A stretch of DNA of 64,000 nucleotides, from the NCBI RefSeq assembly GCF_000014045.1, contig NC_008209.1:4053001-4117000 (forward strand), given 5' to 3'. Shown here one piece after another: positions 63,307 to 64,000 of the stretch. The stretch comes from Roseobacter denitrificans OCh 114 (GTDB taxonomy: Bacteria > Pseudomonadota > Alphaproteobacteria > Rhodobacterales > Rhodobacteraceae). The notes under the pieces are model-generated. The model was not told where the DNA came from. It saw only the letters and a list, made by a program, of their open reading frames with translations, and did no database searches. The stretch's first letter is position 1, and every line of letters begins with the position of its first letter. The position numbers were made by a program, and so were the translations under genes.

Positions 63307-63340
63307 AGACGGCAAAGTACTGGTTTTCTAGGCTGCTACG

Positions 63341-63799
63341 ATGACATGTGCTTTGCAAAAGATGGGCGGCGAAACGGCGCTGCAGATGCTGGTCGAACGT
63401 TTCTACGACATCATGGAAACCGATCCGGAGGTTCACGAATTGCACCGGCTGCATTTTCGCGGACATGGGCTGTCGCATACGCGGCAAGCTCAGTTTGAAT
63501 TCATGTCGGGCTTTCTTGGCGGGCGTGCCTATTATCGCGAGCGTTTTGGCCACATGAACCTGCGTGAGATTCACGATCATGTGCCCATCCGGACCGAAGA
63601 CGCGGAACTTTGGCTGGAAACATTCGACCGCGCCCTTGCCGATGTGAATCTGGCCGGGGAGGACGTCGACAAGATGCGCGCGACCCTGCGGCGTGCGGCT
63701 CATATGCTGGTCAATGATCTGCCGGACTGGCGCAAGGGCGAGGGTGCGGGCGAAGGGGCCGAAGTGCTCCGGGATCACGGTGCGCTGCGGCGGGCCTGA
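63341..63799 (+). CDS. Group II truncated haemoglobin
   Basis: A 152-residue 2-on-2 globin. Typical features are GGETALQMLVERFYDIMETDPEVHELHRLH, the FLGGRAYYRERFGHMNLREIHDHVPI block with the proximal His in the F helix region, and AELWLETFDRAL with the conserved Trp. It probably handles nitric oxide or oxygen. ATG 63341 is used; ATG 63362 is an alternative. An FNR-type box precedes it. Confidence 0.88.
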   Translation: MTCALQKMGGETALQMLVERFYDIMETDPEVHELHRLHFRGHGLSHTRQAQFEFMSGFLGGRAYYRERFGHMNLREIHDHVPIRTEDAELWLETFDRALADVNLAGEDVDKMRATLRRAAHMLVNDLPDWRKGEGAGEGAEVLRDHGALRRA

Positions 63800-63805
63800 A
63801 CCCCG

Positions 63806-64000
63806 TCAGGCCGCGCCGGTCAGCAGTATCTGTACATCCGCGACGTTTGTGCCCGTCGGCCCGGTAATCAGCAGATCACCCGCAAGGCGCAGGGCCGTGT
63901 TGCTGTCATTTTGATCCAGCAATGCCGTTGGCGCCTGCCCCTCGGCACGAATGCGCGACAGCGTCCCCTGATCGACAAGGCCCCCCGCCGCATCCGTGGG
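63806..64000 (-). CDS. Glycerate 2-kinase (MOFRL family), C-terminal end only
   Basis: The last 64 residues are readable on the reverse strand, ending at TGA 63806-63808. [30 protein letters not shown] and [18 protein letters not shown] are the C-terminal signature of glycerate 2-kinase/MOFRL proteins. The rest lies beyond the window edge. It is convergent with the globin gene. Confidence 0.85.
   Translation of the reverse strand, partial: PTDAAGGLVDQGTLSRIRAEGQAPTALLDQNDSNTALRLAGDLLITGPTGTNVADVQILLTGAA

Overview
The window looks like a chromosomal piece of a marine alphaproteobacterium of the Rhodobacterales (Roseobacter group). The base composition is GC-rich, genes are packed in ATGA-overlapping operons, and the gene content fits: an hmuSTUV haem locus with exbB-exbD-exbD-tonB, a fused NuoE/NuoF-type formate dehydrogenase next to fhs and folD, and a glycerate 2-kinase. 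I cannot name the species. No rRNA, tRNA, CRISPR array, transposase or phage integrase was seen.

Layout. (1) 1-1788: 3' part of a sodium:solute symporter and its 39-residue partner. (2) 2047-13670: haem/iron uptake. It holds HmuS, HmuT, HmuU, HmuV, an IsdG-type haem monooxygenase, a TonB-dependent haem receptor, a secreted M1-like metallopeptidase, and an energising operon (periplasmic protein, ExbB, two ExbD, TonB). (3) 13711-16207: a membrane-bound LytTR regulator divergent from an ABC-2 exporter. (4) 16247-22878: galE and a surface-sugar cluster with a NeuB-like synthase, a pyruvyl-transferase-like protein and a cytidylyltransferase/PseG fusion, pointing to a nonulosonic acid. (5) 23383-29298: a GGDEF-EAL protein, a DUF4157 protein, an ionotropic-glutamate-receptor-like channel and a methyltransferase. 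(6) 29721-53678: a 17-gene, 24-kb contractile injection system operon of the extracellular (Afp/PVC/MAC-like) type. (7) 54162-62217: NAD-linked formate dehydrogenase, formate-THF ligase and two FolD paralogues, one C1 operon. (8) 62318-64000: a DMT exporter, a group II truncated haemoglobin behind a perfect FNR-type box, and the 3' end of a glycerate 2-kinase.

The contractile injection system is the standout. Its core set is complete: terminator, single sheath, two tubes, DUF5908, LysM hub, VgrG spike, PAAR, gp25, two large baseplate proteins, fibre-like protein, tape measure and AAA+ ATPase. It departs from the textbook set in four ways. The sheath carries an insertion of about 300 residues that looks like cadherin/CSPG-type beta modules. 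A TbpB-like outer-membrane lipoprotein lies between gp25 and the baseplate gene. The operon ends with an 1109-residue exported protein that has a GH18-like domain lacking the catalytic residues and a multi-pass membrane tail. The 420-base leader is unusually rich in perfect palindromes. The sequence therefore suggests an envelope-tethered variant rather than a freely released particle; this is inference.

A 100-bp palindromic repeat occurs three times (23016, 53678, 62218). Two copies abut stop codons exactly. Copies 1 and 2 are in opposite orientation and frame the whole block from the GGDEF-EAL gene to the end of the injection-system operon. Other sequence-level oddities are an ExbD paralogue with the proton-carrying Asp replaced by Asn, a FolD paralogue with the catalytic Lys replaced by Gln, and a haem receptor whose reading frame runs 29 codons past its usual terminal Phe.
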